From Bacteroides sp. CAG:530 (GTDB lineage Bacteria > Bacteroidota > Bacteroidia > Bacteroidales > Bacteroidaceae): a stretch of DNA of 18,823 bases. A program made the translations under genes and the position numbers. How positions within the stretch are numbered: position 1 is the stretch's first letter; each line of letters starts with the position of its first letter. Where the stretch lies: contig FR881278.1 in the NCBI GenBank assembly GCA_000434735.1, forward strand, positions 75,389-94,211, written 5' to 3'. This document shows positions 15,395 through 18,823 of this stretch, one piece after another. The notes beneath the pieces are model-generated. The model was not told the DNA's origin, did not search any database, and saw nothing but the letters and a program-made list of their open reading frames with translations.

Positions 15395-15635
15395 CCATTC
15401 GTATATTGCAACTTTTCCATTTGAATACTTTTTTTCGCGAATCGCAATGTTTCTCTAACCCCATTCAAAAGATATTCTGAGGCATGTTTTTGAAAGTTTC
15501 ATATAGAAAAAATAGATAGAAAAGAAATTTGCATTTTTGCTGTAAATGATAAAAGTATATAACAAAATGCTGATTCAAAAATGCCTTGTAGCTGTAAAAG
15601 ACCGATATATGTCTATAGATGTTGATTAAAAATAA

Positions 15636-15643
15636 TACCTTTG
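15636..15643 (+). promoter_or_regulatory. Probable -7 box for the heparinase-like gene
   Basis: TACCTTTG is an exact TAnnTTTG match 27 bases before the ATG at 15671. The expected -33 position shows no TTTG, which could mean an activator is needed. Confidence 0.45.
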
Positions 15644-15670
15644 TACTAAGATTAATCATATGCATCACTT

Positions 15671-17623
15671 ATGAAAAACAAGTTCCTTAAATCTGCAGCC
15701 GTTATCAAAGCGCAGTTCGTTTTATTGTTATTATTATGTGTAAGCCTTACATCGCGGGCAGATAATAAGTTATTAGAGAGTGTAGTAAAGTATGAGCAAC
15801 TTGATAAAGTGCTTAACTTTGATAAAACGTGGGTTGATTATCCTGCGTATTCAGATAGATCCGGATGGGCTATGCGTGTAGATGAGCAAATGGCAAAACT
15901 TATCATAGAGAAAGGAGAAAAAGCACTTAAACATGTGTGGAAGCCCGATTTGGCTTCCGATTATCTGGCATTTAAGCGTACCGGAGCTATTCTTACAGGA
16001 AGAGAAAATCATTTGGCTTTGCAGGCGTTGACTTTAGCCGAGTTGGTAGAAGGAAAGGGAAGATTCATGGATGCCATAATAGACGGTGCTTGGTTTTTAT
16101 GCGAGACTTCGTGGATTCATTCAGCTCACTTGCATTTTCAAAAAGACCGTTCCGGACTGCCCGATAGAGATGAGCCTACCGTAGAACTGGTGGTTAGCGA
16201 TATAGGTGCTCAGATGGCTTGGCTGCACTATTTCTTTAAAGACGAATTTGATAAAGTCAGCCCTCTGATAGACAAAAGAATTGTAGAGGAAGTAAACCGA
16301 AAACTCATTCAGCCATATATGGAACGCGATGACTACTGGTGGATGGGATTTTCTGGAGTAGCGGTGAATAATTGGAATCCGTGGATTAATTATAATGTAC
16401 TTCAGGCCGTTATGCTTGTTGAGACAGACCGTACCCGCATAGAACAAGGAGTATGGAAATTAATCAAGTCGATGGATTATTTCTTTGGTGTATATAAGAA
16501 AGACGGCGCTTGCGAAGAAGGTCCTACGTATTGGGGCCACGCTTTCGGACATGCTGTGAAGTTCTTGAATTTGCTGTATAAGGTGACAGACGGTAAGGTT
16601 AATGTATTTCCTAACCCTCTCTTGCAGAATATGGCTCGATATATTTATCGCGTGCATATCGGCAAGAACTATTTCGTGAACTTTGCCGATTCATCGCCCA
16701 AAGTATCTCCAAGCCCAAGCTTACTATTCTTATATGGTAAAAGACTGAACGACCGGAAAATGATGGAATTCGCTGCTCAGATGGCAGATTATAACCATAG
16801 CTTCAAGAATGGAGTAACCGGATATTTCGCTGCTGCGCTTGATGAACTTCTTATGTATAAAGATATTATAGCTTGCCGTAAGAGTGAGCCTAATGTAGGC
16901 AATCATTTCTTTGAAGATACACAAATCTGTGTGGCAAGAGATAAAGACGGACAAGGTACAGGATATTATTTCGCTGCAAAGGGTGGAAATAATCATGAAA
17001 GCCATAATCATAATGATGTAGGTACGTTCATTCTTTATTATGACAGCAAGCCTGTGTTGATTGATGTAGGCGTAGAAACTTACACCCGCCAAACGTTCAG
17101 CGATGAAAGATATAAGATATGGACTATGCAGTCGGGCTATCATAACCTGCCTACTATTAACGGTGTAGAGCAGAAGTTCGGCAGTAAATACAAGGCACGT
17201 GGTCAGCGTTATGAGGCAAATTCCAAGCATGTTATTTATCAGGTAGATATAGCGAAAGCATATCCCGAAGAAGCTTGTGTGAATAAGTGGGAGAGAAGTT
17301 ATGTATTGAACAGAAAGAAGAATTTTGTTATTTCCGACAATTGGAGTCTTTCTGAGGTGAAAGGTAATACCACCTTGAATTTCATGACTTCTTGCCAAGT
17401 TAATGTAAAGGATGGAAATATAACTTTACTCAGTGGCGAAGATACATTCCAATTCAATTACGACAAGAAGTTGTTTAAGGCTGAAATTGATAATATAGAA
17501 TTGAAAGATGCCAAGTTGAGAAAAGAATGGGGACAAGATTCGCTAACTCGCATTCGCCTAGTTATGCAGCATCCTGAGCTGACTGGAAAAAGCGATATTG
17601 TTGTAAAGCTATTTAGAAGATAA
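15671..17623 (+). CDS. Secreted heparinase II/III-family protein, probable polysaccharide lyase
   Basis: A 650-residue protein with a Sec signal peptide (basic start, hydrophobic run FVLLLLLCVSL, likely cleavage after SRA near residue 30), so it is exported, probably periplasmic. The middle (about 60-400) is a helical toroid typical of this lyase group, with Trp/Tyr-rich segments such as DDYWWMGFSGVAVNNWNPW and EEGPTYWGHAFGH. The C-terminal beta-sandwich domain starts near 415 and carries the family signature H445-N-H-N-D449 within NHESHNHNDVG, followed by PVLIDVGVETYTRQTF. Heparinase II/III relatives cleave uronic-acid-containing glycans by beta-elimination with conserved Asn/His/Tyr residues; the present substrate (glycosaminoglycan, alginate-like or other) cannot be assigned. 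No SusC/SusD, sulfatase or hydrolase gene is near, unusual for a Bacteroidetes lyase. A -7 box precedes it and a terminator follows. Confidence 0.88.
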   Translation: MKNKFLKSAAVIKAQFVLLLLLCVSLTSRADNKLLESVVKYEQLDKVLNFDKTWVDYPAYSDRSGWAMRVDEQMAKLIIEKGEKALKHVWKPDLASDYLAFKRTGAILTGRENHLALQALTLAELVEGKGRFMDAIIDGAWFLCETSWIHSAHLHFQKDRSGLPDRDEPTVELVVSDIGAQMAWLHYFFKDEFDKVSPLIDKRIVEEVNRKLIQPYMERDDYWWMGFSGVAVNNWNPWINYNVLQAVMLVETDRTRIEQGVWKLIKSMDYFFGVYKKDGACEEGPTYWGHAFGHAVKFLNLLYKVTDGKVNVFPNPLLQNMARYIYRVHIGKNYFVNFADSSPKVSPSPSLLFLYGKRLNDRKMMEFAAQMADYNHSFKNGVTGYFAAALDELLMYKDIIACRKSEPNVGNHFFEDTQICVARDKDGQGTGYYFAAKGGNNHESHNHNDVGTFILYYDSKPVLIDVGVETYTRQTFSDERYKIWTMQSGYHNLPTINGVEQKFGSKYKARGQRYEANSKHVIYQVDIAKAYPEEACVNKWERSYVLNRKKNFVISDNWSLSEVKGNTTLNFMTSCQVNVKDGNITLLSGEDTFQFNYDKKLFKAEIDNIELKDAKLRKEWGQDSLTRIRLVMQHPELTGKSDIVVKLFRR

Positions 17624-17627
17624 TAAT

Positions 17628-17670
17628 AAAATCCGCAGTACTCTATCTAATGAATGCTGCGGATTTTTTA
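17628..17670. terminator. Terminator between the heparinase-like gene and the Uup-like gene, likely bidirectional
   Basis: AAAATCCGCAG (17628-17638) pairs with CTGCGGATTTT (17657-17667) around an 18-nt loop. On the plus strand T-rich sequence follows. On the minus strand the same stem ends in U-rich sequence, 20 bases past the Uup-like stop. Confidence 0.85.
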
Positions 17671-17689
17671 TAATGGTATGTTTTAATAC

Positions 17690-18823
17690 TTAGCCTTCTA
17701 TTTCGCTCAGCTCAAGCCATCGCATAGACTTTTCGTCCAACTCATCATTAAGCAGAGGCAGACGTTTTGACTTTTCTGTCAGTTCGTCTACACTGAGTGT
17801 GCCGCTGCATAGAGCTTCTTCTATGATTTTCTTTTCTTCTTCGAGCGTAGCAATTTCGGTTTCAAGCTGCTCCATTTCTTTTCGTTCTTTGAAAGTAAGG
17901 CGTCGCTTGTCATTCAGTCGTACTCGCTGAGTCTTTTCTTCCTTAGGCTTGGCAGCCTCTTTTTCGTGTTCGGCACGTGCCAACTTCCAGTTGCGATAGT
18001 CGGAATAGTTGCCGGGGAAGTCGCGGATGTCGCCTTGTCCTTTGAATACCAGCAGATGGTCTACCACTTTATCCATGAAGTAGCGGTCGTGACTTACCAC
18101 GATTACACATCCCTTAAAGTTCTTCAGATATTCTTCGAGAACCTGCAGGGTTACGATGTCGAGGTCGTTTGTAGGCTCGTCGAGTACCAGGAAGTTAGGA
18201 TTCTTCATCAATACAGTGCACAGATACAGTCGGCGTCTTTCGCCTCCACTCAACTTATATACATAGCTGTGCTGTGTTTCGGGAGTGAAGAGGAAGTGCT
18301 GCAAGAACTGCGATGCAGTGAGACGTTTGCCGTTGCCCAGTTCTATAACTTCGGCTATGGCGGTTATCACGTCTATAACTTTCATCTGCTCGTCGAACTG
18401 CAGACCGTCTTGCGAATAATAACCGAAACGTACAGTTTCGCCAATATCCAAAGTTCCGCTGTCTACTTTTTCCAAGCCCATCAGTATCTTTATGAAAGTA
18501 GACTTGCCGGTTCCGTTATTTCCTACGATACCCATCTTTTCATATCGTGCAAAGATGTACGAGAAATCGTCGAGTATCTTCAGTGAGCCGAAGCTTTTGC
18601 ACAGATGGTCGGCTTCGAATATCTTTGAACCGATGTACGAAGCTTTCACGTCGAGCTTCACATTACTGTCGTATGTGCGTTGTTTTGCTACCTTCTCCAA
18701 ATCATAGAAAGCCTCTTCACGATAGCGAGCCTTATGTCCGCGTGCTTGCGGCATACGGCGCATCCATTCCAACTCCGTGCGATACAAATTGTTGGCGCGT
18801 GCTACCTCGGCATTCGTGGCGTC
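17690..18823 (-). CDS. Uup-like ABC-F ATPase, N-terminal part outside the window
   Basis: The 377 C-terminal residues of a duplicated ABC ATPase; the frame is still open at the right edge (DATNAEVARANNLYRTELEW), and the TTG at 18787 is not a start. Visible are the end of the interdomain linker with MRRMPQARGHKARYREEAFYDLE, which resembles the Uup linker, and the second NBD with Walker A GNNGTGKST, signature LSGGERRR, Walker B LVLDEPTNDLD and switch His in VSHDRYFMDKVVDH. After it come DFPGNYSDYRNWK, a basic Lys/Arg segment, and a C-terminal coiled coil of Uup type that binds branched DNA in E. coli Uup. Uup-type ABC-F proteins are linked to ribosome function and to transposon-excision phenotypes. 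It differs from the other ABC-F protein in this window (NDLD rather than NHLD, and a shorter, more basic C-terminus). It converges on the heparinase-like gene. Confidence 0.93.
   Translation of the reverse strand, partial: DATNAEVARANNLYRTELEWMRRMPQARGHKARYREEAFYDLEKVAKQRTYDSNVKLDVKASYIGSKIFEADHLCKSFGSLKILDDFSYIFARYEKMGIVGNNGTGKSTFIKILMGLEKVDSGTLDIGETVRFGYYSQDGLQFDEQMKVIDVITAIAEVIELGNGKRLTASQFLQHFLFTPETQHSYVYKLSGGERRRLYLCTVLMKNPNFLVLDEPTNDLDIVTLQVLEEYLKNFKGCVIVVSHDRYFMDKVVDHLLVFKGQGDIRDFPGNYSDYRNWKLARAEHEKEAAKPKEEKTQRVRLNDKRRLTFKERKEMEQLETEIATLEEEKKIIEEALCSGTLSVDELTEKSKRLPLLNDELDEKSMRWLELSEIEG

Larger units (their letters stand above)
15277..15670. other. 394-bp AT-rich intergenic region before the heparinase-like gene
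   Basis: No credible gene is seen. It holds the glycosyltransferase terminator (15350-15394), an AT-rich imperfect hairpin (arms 15423-15432 and 15467-15477), a separated inverted repeat (15480-15494 with 15574-15586, AGGCAT...TTTTTGAA), a second inverted repeat GCATTTTTG (15531-15539) with CAAAAATGC (15576-15584), and a -7 box (15636-15643). A small RNA or regulator-binding region is possible but not shown. Confidence 0.6.

Noticed and set aside
15334..15603. Repeated CTGTAAAAGAC either side of the glycosyltransferase terminator
   Set aside because: An 11-bp match in AT-rich DNA with no other shared context. Chance is the simpler reading.
16730..17398. Open frame on the minus strand inside the heparinase-like gene
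   Set aside because: Shadow of a conserved coding region, with no independent support.
17966..18586. Open frame on the plus strand inside the Uup-like gene
   Set aside because: Antisense to the ATPase motifs; the translation resembles no family.
18785..18823. TTG at 18787 as the start of the right-edge ABC-F gene
   Set aside because: The frame continues to the edge with a sequence fitting the Uup interdomain linker, and the whole first ATPase domain is missing, so the gene is cut by the window.
1..18823. Mobile element, CRISPR array, tRNA/rRNA, defence or secondary-metabolite cluster
   Set aside because: No transposase, integrase, regular spaced repeats, cloverleaf or rRNA sequence was seen. 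All large frames are accounted for by core-type genes.

Overview
The window comes from a member of the Bacteroidales, most likely a gut Bacteroides/Phocaeicola-type genome. The reasons are upstream elements matching the Bacteroidetes -7 promoter motif TAnnTTTG, weak or absent Shine-Dalgarno sequences, a Bacteroides-type dipeptidyl peptidase III with the HECLGH zinc motif, and a stand-alone heparinase II/III-type enzyme. It looks like ordinary chromosome: dense housekeeping genes, no phage, transposase, CRISPR, tRNA or rRNA.

Layout from left to right. (1) The end of a tetratricopeptide-repeat gene (1-534, +) runs tail to tail into recQ (531-2366, -); the two stop codons share one TTAA. (2) A 324-base divergent spacer holds an almost exact tandem repeat with G7/G8 tracts in the recQ leader and probable promoters for recQ and for a small AraC-type regulator (2691-3155, +). 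(3) A run of + strand genes follows: cytosolic dipeptidyl peptidase III, an AlkD-like DNA alkylation repair protein, a Fur-family regulator closely followed by purA, an ABC-F translation factor, and a lipoprotein M13 peptidase (pepO-like). Strong hairpin terminators close several of these units. (4) lepA (12205-13986, -) converges on pepO across a perfect 26-bp inverted repeat that should terminate both. (5) lepA diverges from a membrane-anchored family-2 glycosyltransferase (14113-15276, +). (6) After a 394-base AT-rich gap comes a secreted heparinase II/III-family protein (15671-17623, +). It converges on the C-terminal two thirds of a Uup-type ABC-F protein (17690 to the right edge, -).

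The genes serve mostly separate core jobs: DNA repair (RecQ, AlkD-like), translation and ribosome rescue (LepA and two different ABC-F proteins), purine synthesis, metal-dependent regulation, peptide turnover (DPP III in the cytosol, M13 peptidase in the envelope), and glycan handling (GT2, heparinase-like lyase). I do not see a coherent new multi-gene system. The points most worth a second look are the duplicated poly-G repeat before recQ, the glycosyltransferase lacking the usual DxD-type motif, and the orphan heparinase-like gene with its long structured upstream region.
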